A DNA stretch of 64,000 nt. Origin: Chitinophaga solisilvae (lineage in GTDB: Bacteria; Bacteroidota; Bacteroidia; Chitinophagales; Chitinophagaceae). Below, piece after piece: positions 8,138 to 17,347 of the stretch (its first letter is position 1; each line of letters begins with the position of its first letter). The stretch is taken from the NCBI RefSeq assembly GCF_009928525.1, contig NZ_JAABOK010000005.1, positions 62,692 to 126,691 on the forward strand. Direction: 5' to 3'. Made by a program: the position numbers and the translations under genes. Below the pieces are notes generated by a model. The model saw only the letters and a list, made by a program, of their open reading frames with translations. It made no database searches and was not told where the DNA came from.

Positions 8138-10747
8138 ATGATGAGGCAAAAGTTTCTGGGAAAACTCGTGGCAACCGGATTATTGCTGACAGGCGCTGTA
8201 CAAATACAGGCCCAGCAACCGGCACCATTCGACGCTTCCAGGTTAAAGTCCAGCTGGGAGGTGGTAGAAAACCACCACCAGGGAAAAGCTAAATTCCTGT
8301 CTGCTTTTACATTCGTAAATACCGGTAACAAGCCATTCCCGGCGAAAGGCTGGGCATTGTATTTCAACTTTGTACGAAGCGTAACGCCAGGCGTATTACC
8401 CGGAAATGTGAAGGTGGAAAATGTAAACGGCGACCTGTACAAATTTTCACCGGCAGACAACTTCACCGGAATCAATCCGGGCGACTCTATCAAACTGAAT
8501 GTGGAAGGTGATGCCTGGGCAGTGAATTTTACGGATGCTCCCGCAGGATTTTATCTTGTCTGGGATAATCAGCCGGAGAAAGGCTTTCCGCTGAAAGATA
8601 TTACAGTAAGGCCCTCCACTACTGCCAGACAACTGATGAGATACCCCGGCGATAAAACCGCAGTGGTAACGCCAACGGATATATTCAAACAGAATGCCGC
8701 CGTGAAAGATATTCCGGCTGCACAATTACCCCTCGTTTTCCCCACACCGGTTTCGTATACTGCTACCGGCGGAAATCTGGTGCTGGACGGCGTTCCCGCT
8801 GTTACCACCGATCCCGGCCTTGAGGCTACCGGCGAATTCCTGAAAAAAGAACTGGTAACGTTACTGGGTAAACGAAATGCTACGGGTAACAGCAGCATCG
8901 CTTTCAAAAATGACGCCTCCCTGGCTGCCAATGCCTATAAACTGCAGGTAACGCCCGCGGGTATTACCATTGCAGCCGGCAGCAGCGAAGGCGCCTTTTA
9001 TGGTATACAGTCCCTGAAATCCCTTATAACACCTGCGGCATGGTCCGGTGTGCAGAAATCTGTCAGCATACCGGCAGTGCAGGTGACAGACTATCCGCGC
9101 TTCAACTACCGCGCCTTCATGATCGATGTGGCCCGCAACTACCACAACAAACGTGATCTGCTCCGCATCCTCGACATTATGGCGCTGTATAAACTGAATG
9201 TGCTGCACTACCACTTCAGCGATGATGAAGGATGGCGTCTGGAAATTCCTTCCCTGCCTGAACTCACGGAAATTGGCGGTAAACGCGGACATAGCAGCAA
9301 CTGGAGAAATATGCTGCCGCCGTCCTACGGCTCCGGTCCTGATACCGCCAATGCTGCCGGCAGTGGCTTCCTCACCCGCAGTGAATTTATCGATGTGCTG
9401 CGCTATGCAACAGAAAGGCATATACGCGTTCTGCCGGAGATAGAAACGCCGGGGCATGCCCGCGCTGCGGTGAAATCTATGGAAACCCGCTACTACCGCC
9501 TGAAAGAACAGGGTAAACAAAAGGAAGCAGAAGAATACCTGCTGACAGATCTGCAGGATAAATCACAATACCGCTCCGTACAGAACTGGAACGATAACGT
9601 GATGAACGTAGCCCTGCCTTCTACCTACCGCTTCCTGGAAAAGGTAGTAGAGGAATTACAGGCTATGTATAGAGAAGCCGGCGCTCCGCTGCCGTCTATC
9701 CACATGGGCGGTGACGAAGTACCCAACGGCGTGTTCGAAAAATCTCCGGCCTGCCTGGCGCTGATGCAGCAAGACAGCTCCGTGAAAGATGTTAACGATC
9801 TCTGGTACTATTACTATAAGAAAGTCAATAACATCCTGCGCACCCGTGGCCTGGAGCTGGCCGGCTGGGAAGAAGCCGGTATGCGTAAAACCACGATCGA
9901 CGGAGAAGCACAGAGCATTCCGAATCCTGACTTCGTCAACGATAATTTCCAGCTGAACGTATGGAACAACGTGATCGGCGGCGGACAGGAAGATCTGTCC
10001 TATCGCCTTGCCAATGCCGGTTATAAGGTAATTCTTTCCGGCGTAAGCAACTTCTACTTCGACATGGCCGCCATGAAATCCTTCGATGAACCAGGATTCT
10101 ACTGGGGTGGATTTGTAGATGTGGATAAGCCTTTCTACTTCATTCCGTTCGACTACTACAAAAACTCGAAGGTAGACGGCCGCGGTAATCCGGTGACTCC
10201 TGCCATGTTTGTGGGTAAAGACCGCCTGACAGGTTTTGGACAGTCCAATATCCGTGGTATACAAGGTCTGCTGTGGAGTGAAACTGTTACCAGCTCCGAC
10301 CGCATGGAATATATGATGCTGCCTAAGTTACTGGGGCTGGCTGAACGTGCGTGGGCACAGGATCCTGCGTGGGCGAGAGAAAAGGATACGGCAAAAGCTG
10401 ACGCCATGTACGCACAGGCCTGGAGCGTATTCTCCAACGTACTCGGCAAACGTGAAATGCCCCGCCTCGATAACTATAACGGTGGCTACAACTGGCGTAT
10501 CCCTACCGCAGGCACTTCCATCGAAGATGGTGTTGTCAGCGCCAACGTACAGCTTCCCGGACTCGTTATCCGCTACACTACTAACGGTGACGAGCCTACG
10601 ATAAAAAGCCCTGTTTACACCAGCCCTGTCAAAGCCGCCGGAAAGGTGGTGAAACTGAAAGTCTTTAATACCCGTGGCCGCAGCAGCCGTACCACAACGG
10701 TAAAGGTTCCGCAGGTAGAGACGCAGTTGAAGAATAACAAGCTTTAA
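8138..10747 (+). CDS. Secreted beta-N-acetylhexosaminidase, GH20 with CHB_HEX domains
   Basis: The protein has 869 aa. It removes terminal GlcNAc/GalNAc from chitooligosaccharides or glycans. Signal peptide about 1-25, ending QIQAQQ. Domain order: CHB_HEX carbohydrate-binding domain (about 28-170, SSWEVVENHHQGKAKF...FVNTGN), GH20b alpha/beta domain (about 195-325), GH20 TIM barrel (about 328-745) with the catalytic Asp-Glu pair D526-E527 in HMGGDEVPNG, and a CHB_HEX_C domain (about 790-865). The enzyme uses substrate-assisted catalysis, in which the Asp positions the N-acetyl group and the Glu is the acid/base. Length and layout match the Serratia chitobiase type. Together with the GH19 chitinase at 58.5-60.6 kb it suggests chitin use. 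The stop overlaps E5. Confidence 0.95.
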   Translation: MMRQKFLGKLVATGLLLTGAVQIQAQQPAPFDASRLKSSWEVVENHHQGKAKFLSAFTFVNTGNKPFPAKGWALYFNFVRSVTPGVLPGNVKVENVNGDLYKFSPADNFTGINPGDSIKLNVEGDAWAVNFTDAPAGFYLVWDNQPEKGFPLKDITVRPSTTARQLMRYPGDKTAVVTPTDIFKQNAAVKDIPAAQLPLVFPTPVSYTATGGNLVLDGVPAVTTDPGLEATGEFLKKELVTLLGKRNATGNSSIAFKNDASLAANAYKLQVTPAGITIAAGSSEGAFYGIQSLKSLITPAAWSGVQKSVSIPAVQVTDYPRFNYRAFMIDVARNYHNKRDLLRILDIMALYKLNVLHYHFSDDEGWRLEIPSLPELTEIGGKRGHSSNWRNMLPPSYGSGPDTANAAGSGFLTRSEFIDVLRYATERHIRVLPEIETPGHARAAVKSMETRYYRLKEQGKQKEAEEYLLTDLQDKSQYRSVQNWNDNVMNVALPSTYRFLEKVVEELQAMYREAGAPLPSIHMGGDEVPNGVFEKSPACLALMQQDSSVKDVNDLWYYYYKKVNNILRTRGLELAGWEEAGMRKTTIDGEAQSIPNPDFVNDNFQLNVWNNVIGGGQEDLSYRLANAGYKVILSGVSNFYFDMAAMKSFDEPGFYWGGFVDVDKPFYFIPFDYYKNSKVDGRGNPVTPAMFVGKDRLTGFGQSNIRGIQGLLWSETVTSSDRMEYMMLPKLLGLAERAWAQDPAWAREKDTAKADAMYAQAWSVFSNVLGKREMPRLDNYNGGYNWRIPTAGTSIEDGVVSANVQLPGLVIRYTTNGDEPTIKSPVYTSPVKAAGKVVKLKVFNTRGRSSRTTTVKVPQVETQLKNNKL

Positions 10748-10873
10748 TTACGAATTACGAATTGCGAATTACGAATTACGAATGAGGAGCGAAGACATAA
10801 GCAAAGAAGTAAATTCTTTATCCGCTTATGTCTTCGCTCCTCATTCGTAATTCGTAATTCGCAATTCGTAATT
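10746..10873. repeat. Long inverted repeat E5 (AATTACG-arm family)
   Basis: The arms are perfect for 50 bp, ending at the core GAGGAGCGAAGACATAAGC. The left side carries one extra AATTACG unit. The position of the single AATTGCG variant unit is mirrored by CGCAATT in the other arm. The element begins inside the TAA stop of the GH20 gene. It is codirectional with the downstream DUF5916 gene, which starts 79 bases later. Confidence 0.92.
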
Positions 10874-10952
10874 AACATTTCCATTCATCCTTTTTCTTCC
10901 TCCCTGCTTTTCTCTTTTTGTATTTTGTTTGCTGAACCCATAACTACTGACT

Positions 10953-13139
10953 GTGCGTATTATTCCACGTATATTATGCTGTTGTATGTTGTTGCCGCTG
11001 GCGGCGGTATCGCAGCAGCAACAGAAGAAAAACGGCAATTTTCACCTGCAGATGCGCAGGGCTTCTTCTCCGGTAAAGATTGATGGCGTTATTGATGAAC
11101 AGGCATGGAAGGATGCCGGCATCACGACGGGATTTCATATGGTGCTGCCGATGGATACCAGTGCTGCGCGACTGCGTACGGATGTGCGGATGACATATGA
11201 CCAGCAGTATATTTACCTGCTGGTGGAAAATTATACAGAAGGCGACGGGCCATATATGGTGGAATCGTTGCGGCGTGATTTTGCCTTTCTGAAGAATGAT
11301 AACTTTTTGCTGTTCATGGATCCGTTCGATGATCAGACCAACGGTTTCTCCTTTGGTGCAAATGCTGCAGGGGCGCAATGGGACGGGCTGATGTACGATG
11401 GCGGAAAAGTAGATCTCAGCTGGGATAACAAATGGACATCGGTAGTTAAGAACTATCCCGATAAATGGGTGTTTGAGGCAGCCATACCTTTTAAAACCAT
11501 CCGTTACAAAAAAGGGATTACTACCTGGGGAATCAATTTCAGCCGCAATGATCTGAAGTCAACGGAGAAATCGGCCTGGGCGCCGGTACCACGGCAGTTT
11601 GCCACCGCTTCGCTGGCATATACCGGTAATCTCGACTGGGACGCACCTCCGCCGGATGCCGGCCCTAATATATCCCTGATTCCCTACCTGCTGGGAGGTA
11701 TTTCCAAAGATTATGAGAAGGGCGCTCCCGCCAAGTATCGCCGGGATGCCGGACTGGATGCAAAGGTGGCGGTTACATCTTCCTTAAACCTGGACCTGAC
11801 AGTGAATCCCGATTTCTCGCAGGTAGATGTAGATAAGCAGGTGACCAACCTGGACAGGTTCGAATTATTTTTTCCGGAGAGAAGACAGTTTTTTCTGGAG
11901 AATGGAGATCAGATGTCCAACTTCGGATACGCGAATATCCGGCCGTTCTTTTCGCGGCGTATAGGTCTTGGCGTTCCCATTCATTTTGGCGCACGCCTCA
12001 GCGGAAAACTGAATAAAAACTGGCGGCTGGGTGTGATGAATATGCAAACCGGACGGCAGGAAGAGAGTGGTTTGCCGGCGCAGAACTTTACCGTGGCGGC
12101 ATTGCAGCGCCGCGTGTTTTCCCGTTCCAACCTGGGCTTTATTTTTATTAATAAGGAGTCGTTGAATTATGATCCGTCCAGGGTAACAGACAAGACGGTC
12201 TATTCCCGCTATAACCGTAATATGGGACTGGAGTACAATCTGGCTTCCTCCAATAACTTCTGGACCGGTAAAGCCTTGCTGCTGAAGTCTTACAGCCCCG
12301 GAAAGAGCGGTCATGATTTTGTGCATGCAGCCAATCTGCAGTATACCAGTAAAGTATGGAACATCAGCTGGCAGCATGAATATGTAGGCCGTAACTATAA
12401 CGCAGAAGTAGGGTATGTGCCCCGGCAGGGATACATCAAGCTGATGCCCCAGGTGACAAGGCTGTTCTTTCCGTTGTCGGGAGCCGTGCTGAGTCATGGT
12501 CCGCAGGTGACCGCCACCTACATTACAGACGAAAAGTTCAGCCGTACGGATAATGAAACGATGCTGAACTATGGTATCGTTTTCCGAAAGCGTAATACAT
12601 TGAATATCTGGGCGTCTGATACTTATATCAGGCTGCTGCAGCCGTTTGATCCTACAAATACGCGGAAAGACAGTATGCTGACAGGCTCAGAACATAGCTG
12701 GCGTACGGTGGGAGCGGATTATGTTTCCAGGCCGCAGAGTTTATTCACCTATTCCTTGTCTGCCCGCTATGGCGGCTATTATGGCGGTGGCAAGCGGCTG
12801 ATGACCAATGCGGAGCTGGGCTACCGTTTCCAGCCATATGTGAGTATTGCGCTGAGCGCCAACTACAATCATATACAGCTGCCGCAACCCTGGGGTACCA
12901 ATTCTTTCTGGCTGGTGGGGCCGCGTCTGGATGTAACGATGACGAATACACTGTTTTTCACCGGGTTTATGCAGTATAACGAACAGCAGAAAAATATCAA
13001 TTTAAATACCAGGTTCCAGTGGCGTTATCGTCCGGCCTCGGATCTGTTTATTGTTTATACGGATAACTACCTCCCGGAACCATTTTACGTCAGGAACCGG
13101 GCGCTGGTGTTGAAGCTGGTTTACTGGTTTAATATCTAG
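10953..13139 (+). CDS. Outer-membrane protein with CBM9-like domain and DUF5916 beta-barrel
   Basis: The protein has 728 aa. GTG 10953 gives a good signal peptide (MRIIPRILCC...AAVSQ), so it is preferred over the internal ATG 12 codons later. Residues about 32-215 form a CBM9/DOMON-like sandwich starting VKIDGVIDEQAWKDA, with a typical YLLVEN strand and FMDPFDDQTNGFSFG. The rest is DUF5916, a predicted outer-membrane barrel that ends in aromatic strand residues (LVYWFNI). Such proteins are common in Bacteroidota next to hydrolases or peptidases; the ligand is unknown. It lacks a TonB-type plug. It may share substrates with the GH20 upstream, but E5 lies between them. A strong terminator follows. 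Confidence 0.85.
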   Translation: MRIIPRILCCCMLLPLAAVSQQQQKKNGNFHLQMRRASSPVKIDGVIDEQAWKDAGITTGFHMVLPMDTSAARLRTDVRMTYDQQYIYLLVENYTEGDGPYMVESLRRDFAFLKNDNFLLFMDPFDDQTNGFSFGANAAGAQWDGLMYDGGKVDLSWDNKWTSVVKNYPDKWVFEAAIPFKTIRYKKGITTWGINFSRNDLKSTEKSAWAPVPRQFATASLAYTGNLDWDAPPPDAGPNISLIPYLLGGISKDYEKGAPAKYRRDAGLDAKVAVTSSLNLDLTVNPDFSQVDVDKQVTNLDRFELFFPERRQFFLENGDQMSNFGYANIRPFFSRRIGLGVPIHFGARLSGKLNKNWRLGVMNMQTGRQEESGLPAQNFTVAALQRRVFSRSNLGFIFINKESLNYDPSRVTDKTVYSRYNRNMGLEYNLASSNNFWTGKALLLKSYSPGKSGHDFVHAANLQYTSKVWNISWQHEYVGRNYNAEVGYVPRQGYIKLMPQVTRLFFPLSGAVLSHGPQVTATYITDEKFSRTDNETMLNYGIVFRKRNTLNIWASDTYIRLLQPFDPTNTRKDSMLTGSEHSWRTVGADYVSRPQSLFTYSLSARYGGYYGGGKRLMTNAELGYRFQPYVSIALSANYNHIQLPQPWGTNSFWLVGPRLDVTMTNTLFFTGFMQYNEQQKNINLNTRFQWRYRPASDLFIVYTDNYLPEPFYVRNRALVLKLVYWFNI

Positions 13140-13173
13140 TTGCAACACCTTTTTGAGTCTATAAAACGCAATG

Positions 13174-13205
13174 CCGGCGGGCCTTTCAGGTTCGCCGGTT
13201 TTTTT
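13174..13205 (+). terminator. Intrinsic terminator of the DUF5916 gene
   Basis: CCGGCGGGCC (13174-13183) pairs with GGTTCGCCGG (13189-13198), a 10-bp stem with two G-U pairs and loop TTTCA, followed by seven T (13199-13205). It lies 35 bases after the stop. Confidence 0.88.
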
Positions 13206-13357
13206 ATGCATTATTTATTCCTGTTAATGTAAGCGCGTTAAGAACTCATTAACATTTCAGTATTTTATTCCTGTTATCATTGTAATCCATAATACAATGG
13301 CCGCATCCTAAAACAGCTCAAAACATCAAAGTTTTCATTTACTATCGTTGTGAATAC

Positions 13358-13392
13358 ATCTCCCTGCGGTTTTTACCATGGGGATTTTTTTT
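13358..13392 (+). terminator. Terminator-like hairpin in the leader of the thioredoxin-fold gene
   Basis: ATCTCC pairs with GGGGAT (one G-U), with an inner GGT/ACC closing a TTTT loop, followed by eight T (13385-13392). It lies 28 bases upstream of the next start codon, so it would terminate any transcript begun between 13206 and 13358. It may be an attenuator or the end of a small RNA. A 12-base direct repeat TTATTCCTGTTA occurs upstream at about 13212 and 13266. Confidence 0.5.
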
Positions 13393-13419
13393 GTTTATCA
13401 ACTATCTAAATCGTGAATT

Positions 13420-14775
13420 ATGTTCCTGAGCCTTGAAAAATTGTCACTCCTGTTAGCGGGCAGCATACTGGCCGCTATCTCTTTATCAGCTCAGCCCGGT
13501 ACGGTTATCGGCGGAAAGTTTGCCGGCAGGGGAGGAGCGAAGGTATCGCTTTCTTATTGGGAAGAGCCGGGTATATCGCCGGCCGTCACAAGGGATACGC
13601 TGCTGCAGCGGGATACGTTTTGTTTTCGTTTGCCGCGGTATAGCAGGCCGCTGGTATTTTTTTATGCAGATGCCGGTGCTGGTAATCATTTCTATGGCAC
13701 TGTCAGGATGGGCGACAGTGTATTCATCCGGTTTGAAGAAGATACTGTTATATTCAGCGGTGGTGGTGCAGTGGCCTGCAGGGCACAGTATCTCGCGGGG
13801 CGTGCGCAGCAGCATATATTGCCGGGAGGAACTGCTCCGGAAGCCATGGCCGCCTGTTACAGGCTGCGGCTGACGGCCGCGGAGAAGGTATTGCAGTTTT
13901 ATCGTGACAGTCTTTCTGCCAGCCAGTTTCAGGTGATCCGTGCCAATGTGCTGGGAGAAACCGCGGGGCTGTTGCTGAGTTGTTTATGGAAGTATCCGCC
14001 GGACAGTACGCGGCCAGACCGGCAGGCGGCATGTTACCGTCAGCAGATAGCGCCTGCATTACCGGTCATTGCGGCAACGGATACTACGGTAATGGCTATA
14101 CGTTATTTGCATTTTCTGCTTCAACGGGCAGAGGCCGATTGTTTCCTGCAGCAAGGCGCCCAGTTCAGCGACCAGGGTGTTTATGAATGGATCAAGGCCC
14201 GCTACAACGGTGTACTGCGCGATAAGCTGCTGGCGCATCAGTTACTACAGGGACTTGCAGCAGGAGGCCAACAGGATGAACTGGCGCTGTGTGCCCGCGA
14301 TTATCTCTCGTTTGTGCAACATCCAGGATGCAGGCAGTTGATAGCCTCCCGCTACGGTATCATCAGGAAGGGCGTCCGTAAAGGAATGCCCGCGCCGGTG
14401 TTTAGTCTGCCTGATAATAACGGCCGCTCCTGGGATCTCCGCACACTCAGCGGAAAGGTAGTACTCCTGCATTTCTGTGATGCTGGTGATCCGTTACTGA
14501 ATACCCTGACGGAAATTAAACCCTGTTTTAGTAAAGAGGAGGTAGTCTTTTTTCATATAGGCCGCGATGTGCATTCCCTTGTAAAGTACCCTGGTATTCC
14601 ATTGCAGGCGGATGGACGCTTACAGGAATTATCAGAGCAATATAGTATTAGTCAGTATCCCGCACTGATTATTATCGGTAAAAACGGACAGATTTATGCG
14701 ACCAGACCGCCGGATCCCGCTGCAGATCACGGTACAGCACTAACCAATATTATTTATGCCGCACTCCTGCAGTAA
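13420..14775 (+). CDS. Exported TlpA/AhpC-fold protein lacking the CXXC motif
   Basis: The protein has 451 aa with a signal peptide of about 25 residues (ends ISLSAQ). Residues 26-130 resemble the DUF4369-type beta domain often attached to Bacteroidota thiol-disulfide proteins. A helical middle follows. The C-terminal about 135 residues are a thioredoxin fold, starting GMPAPVFSLPDNNGRSWDL with KVVLLHF and the cis-proline segment QYPALIIIGKNG. The active-site position reads FCDAGDPLL instead of FWATWCGPC, so the redox CXXC is missing. A dithiol exchange role is therefore unlikely; it may be a binding or scaffold relative. It is probably monocistronic, with a terminator-like hairpin in its leader. 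Confidence 0.8.
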   Translation: MFLSLEKLSLLLAGSILAAISLSAQPGTVIGGKFAGRGGAKVSLSYWEEPGISPAVTRDTLLQRDTFCFRLPRYSRPLVFFYADAGAGNHFYGTVRMGDSVFIRFEEDTVIFSGGGAVACRAQYLAGRAQQHILPGGTAPEAMAACYRLRLTAAEKVLQFYRDSLSASQFQVIRANVLGETAGLLLSCLWKYPPDSTRPDRQAACYRQQIAPALPVIAATDTTVMAIRYLHFLLQRAEADCFLQQGAQFSDQGVYEWIKARYNGVLRDKLLAHQLLQGLAAGGQQDELALCARDYLSFVQHPGCRQLIASRYGIIRKGVRKGMPAPVFSLPDNNGRSWDLRTLSGKVVLLHFCDAGDPLLNTLTEIKPCFSKEEVVFFHIGRDVHSLVKYPGIPLQADGRLQELSEQYSISQYPALIIIGKNGQIYATRPPDPAADHGTALTNIIYAALLQ

Positions 14776-15001
14776 TTTTTTTGTTGCCTGTTACTCAATA
14801 TTTAGTCACTGCGGGCGTTAGTAAAATGGTACGCAGACGGACCGCATCAGCGCCATTGACCCGCAGCCGATTTTTGAGAAACCTGTTTAAATCAAGGCAA
14901 TAATATTTACATTTAAATATATATATAGGAATCTTGGTTTAATCCTGCACATTATCGTATATTCAGTAATACATCATAACCGTTAAGCCCCTCTATGCCA
15001 C

Positions 15002-15283
15002 ATGCCAAAGCGTTATTTTGACCGACTTCAGACCATTGATTACCTGATCAGGATCAAAGGGACCGGTAAGCCAGCTCAGTTAGCCAAGCGGCTTCGTATT
15101 TCCGAAAGAACACTCTATGAATTCCTCAAAATGATGAAGGAGTTAGGTGCTCCCATTGAGTACGACCGGTACAAAGAAAGTTACTATTACTCTGAAAAAG
15201 GCGGATTCAACATCCGGTTCACCAAGAACCTGGTTACCGTGAGTATGGTAATGCTTCTCTTCCTGACCACAAATCTATGGTAG
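15002..15283 (+). CDS. Small HTH-domain protein
   Basis: The protein has 93 aa. Residues 7-50 form a winged-helix/HTH_11-type unit: LIRIKGTGKPAQLAKRL then RISERTLYEFLKMMKELGAPIEYDR, followed by a short wing SYYYSEKGGFNIRF. Similar stand-alone HTH proteins of 70-90 aa recur in Chitinophagaceae. No ligand or partner domain is present, so a small DNA-binding regulator or relic of a larger one is likely. The last 17 residues are hydrophobic (VSMVMLLFLTT) and look unlike the usual polar end, so the tail could be a frameshifted or read-on end. The target is unknown. Confidence 0.65.
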   Translation: MPKRYFDRLQTIDYLIRIKGTGKPAQLAKRLRISERTLYEFLKMMKELGAPIEYDRYKESYYYSEKGGFNIRFTKNLVTVSMVMLLFLTTNLW

Positions 15284-15748
15284 CAAGTTAGCGCACTGAC
15301 CGAGTTAACCGGCCTGCCTGTTACCTCCCACTGCGCCTCAGCCGCCCTTTCGGGCCTAAGATCCTGGGAACCGGCCGCCGCCGGCAGAATCTTTTGTTAA
15401 ATTCATTGAAAAATGGATAGGGTAAAGTGTTGTAACCGCAACGCTCGCCTTGTCCATTTTTCATATGCACTGAACCTTAACACGCCATTAACCAATGCCA
15501 TAATTTTTTAACCCATATTTATCAGGCAAAATAACCTGACTGTATAAGCCATTTCCAGAACACAACGCCGGCATTATCATCCAGGTAAAGGAATCAATAT
15601 TTATATTATCTTTTTTTATAACGCGGTTTAGATTAGATTTTAGATAATACGCAGGTCTCTCTCCAGTCACCTGCTCTATTTCAATGTCTATGCTAACTGA
15701 AACCGCCGGCAATAAATTATTGTATTCGCATTATTCAATTATGGTCCC
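15284..15748. other. Gene-free interval with a terminator-like stem-loop
   Basis: No credible ORF. At 15408-15417 GAAAAATGGA pairs with TCCATTTTTC at 15453-15462. Inside it GTGTTG/CAACGC forms a second 6-bp stem. The A-run/T-run flanks make it a possible bidirectional terminator ending the HTH gene. A short GCCCTTTCGGGC hairpin near 15345-15357 and a GC-rich CCGGCCGCCGCCGG stretch lie upstream of it, so the first 180 bases are well structured. Nothing further is seen from 15470 to 15748. Confidence 0.5.
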
Positions 15749-16462
15749 ATGATGTTGAATTGTATGATGCTGGGTACCACCCCGCATGGTTTTGAAGCAT
15801 TGGAAAACTACCTGGAAGATGTTCCGTTCGCTGCACTTTCCCATCGATGCAACTCCCTGAAAGAAGCCAATACCCTGCTGCAATCCGCTCAGGTGCAGGT
15901 GGTCTTCCTCGGACGGCACCTCGATGAAATGAAAAGTCCCCCCTTTGCCGCGCTGGAACCGGTAAACAAGCTCCCCCTCCTGGTATTGTCCTATCCCGGC
16001 GATGCAGCCTTCCCCTTCGTTATCCATGCGATAGAAGTGCTGTCATTACCCTTTACCTTTAATAGCCTGTACGAATCACTCCAGAAAATATTCAACCTGA
16101 TCAACATGGAAGATCATACAATTACCCAACCAGAACAATCCGGCGCTCACTTCATTTTAAGATGCGATAACCGCCACGAGAAAATTGCCTATAACGACCT
16201 CCGGTATGTAGAAGTAATGGATGACCATATTCTCCTGCACCTCCACGACCAGCACATCGCCACCACCGAAACCCTCGAATGGATCATGTCCCGGTTACCC
16301 GTTTCCGAATTCATGCGGGTACACCGCTGGTTCGTTGTTGCCCTCCGGCACGTTACGCATATAGGTGAAGATCATATTCAGGTAGGACCAGCGAGGATTC
16401 CGGTAACGCCGCAGGCAGGAATGGTACTGGCTGCAAGACTTAGAGAACAAGGGGAGTTTTAA
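15749..16462 (+). CDS. LytTR DNA-binding regulator with a degenerate receiver domain
   Basis: The protein has 237 aa. Residues 1-118 have the size and pattern of a CheY-like receiver, and 135-237 form a LytTR domain (HEKIAYNDLRYVEVMDDHILLHL...FMRVHRWFVVALRHVTHI). The receiver has lost all key residues. The acidic pocket (VDDEP in relatives) reads LGTTP at 8-12, the phosphoacceptor Asp is G55 in VVFLGRH, and the switch Lys before Pro-Phe is L100 (LSLPF). It therefore cannot be phosphorylated in the usual way and no histidine kinase is adjacent. It is probably a constitutive or ligand/dimer-controlled DNA-binding protein. It is convergent with the VirJ-like gene across E6, which begins inside its stop codon. 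Confidence 0.88.
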   Translation: MMLNCMMLGTTPHGFEALENYLEDVPFAALSHRCNSLKEANTLLQSAQVQVVFLGRHLDEMKSPPFAALEPVNKLPLLVLSYPGDAAFPFVIHAIEVLSLPFTFNSLYESLQKIFNLINMEDHTITQPEQSGAHFILRCDNRHEKIAYNDLRYVEVMDDHILLHLHDQHIATTETLEWIMSRLPVSEFMRVHRWFVVALRHVTHIGEDHIQVGPARIPVTPQAGMVLAARLREQGEF

Positions 16463-16606
16463 TTACGAATTACGAATTGCGAATTACGAATGTAGAAGCG
16501 AAGATTAGAACGAAGATTAAAGGTGATAAGGTATTAAGCATCACGTTCAATCTTCGTTTTAATCTTCGCTTCTACATTCGTAATTCGCAATTCGCAATTC
16601 GTAATT
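16461..16606. repeat. Long inverted repeat E6 (AATTACG-arm family)
   Basis: The arms of 58 bp have two mismatches. The outer AATTACG/AATTGCG units are followed by GTAGAAGCGAAGATT, sharing GTAGAAGCGAAGA with E3. The loop contains GGTGATAAGG. It sits between convergent genes and overlaps the TAA of the LytTR gene, ending 7 bases before the stop of the minus-strand gene. Confidence 0.9.
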
Positions 16607-16612
16607 TAAAAT

Positions 16613-17305
16613 CTAATGGTTACGCATTGCCTCCACTATCTTCCCCGCTACTCCATTCGCGTCTTCATCATAAGTATGGCCGCCGGGAAGTACCAGCTTG
16701 CGGTAGTGCGGGAGTGTAATATCTTTCAGCAGAAGATCTTTTTCTGATTCCCCGAAAATAAGCAGTACGGGTTTGGTGGTTATTTTGTTTATCTCAGCAG
16801 GCACATTCATGCCTTTCTTACCTGATTTTCCCAGCATATCAGACAAATGTACTTCCATATCTGTCACCTTTGAAGGAGACAGAAATACCAGCTGCTGCAC
16901 CTTGCCGGCTATTGCATCAGGCAGATGATTGAAAATGAAAGGTAATACATCAGCCCCCATGGAATAAGCGATCAGGATGATGCCGTTATTGCTGTTCCAG
17001 GCTGCCTGATAATGCTGAATCAGTGCCGTTACGTCTGCAGCTGCCTGCTGCGGCGATTTCTTATTCCAGAAATATTTCAATGCATTCAATGCCACCACCG
17101 GGTAATGCTGCTGACTGAATGCTGCTATCATATTCACGGAAAACTTTTTCATCCCGCCATCACCGGTAATGTATAATATCAGTGGCAATGTACTGCCCGC
17201 CGGCGGCGGCTTCACCTGCACCGGCAAACTGCTGACCGGGCTCTGGGCCCGCATTCCCAATGTCATCACCATGAACAGGAGCATCCCCGCTAAATGTTTC
17301 TTCAT
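16613..17305 (-). CDS. VirJ/AcvB-type alpha/beta hydrolase, probable lysyl-phosphatidylglycerol hydrolase
   Basis: The protein has 230 aa with a signal peptide (MKKHLAGMLLFMVMTLGMRAQ), so it is periplasmic. The start at 17305 is chosen because the upstream in-frame ATG (17380) lies inside inverted repeat E10 and would put junk before the signal peptide. The VirJ-family pattern is clear: YITGDGGMKKF, ALKYFWNKKSPQQAAAD, nucleophile elbow AYSMGADVLPF, and a C-terminal GGHTYDED with the catalytic His. Agrobacterium AcvB of this family hydrolyses lysyl-PG and is encoded with the lysyl-PG synthase. Here the gene follows mprF on the same strand, the same pairing. The role in trimming or turning over aminoacyl-PG is inferred from family and context. 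Confidence 0.82.
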   Translation of the reverse strand: MKKHLAGMLLFMVMTLGMRAQSPVSSLPVQVKPPPAGSTLPLILYITGDGGMKKFSVNMIAAFSQQHYPVVALNALKYFWNKKSPQQAAADVTALIQHYQAAWNSNNGIILIAYSMGADVLPFIFNHLPDAIAGKVQQLVFLSPSKVTDMEVHLSDMLGKSGKKGMNVPAEINKITTKPVLLIFGESEKDLLLKDITLPHYRKLVLPGGHTYDEDANGVAGKIVEAMRNH

Positions 17306-17347
17306 ATTGTAAATGTATCGCCTTCGGAAAGAATTTAGAGATTTACG

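Noticed and set aside
1211..16606. Regular AATTACG repeats as a CRISPR array
   Set aside because: The repeats are 7-10-base units in tandem inside palindromes, without 28-36-base repeats, unique spacers or cas genes.
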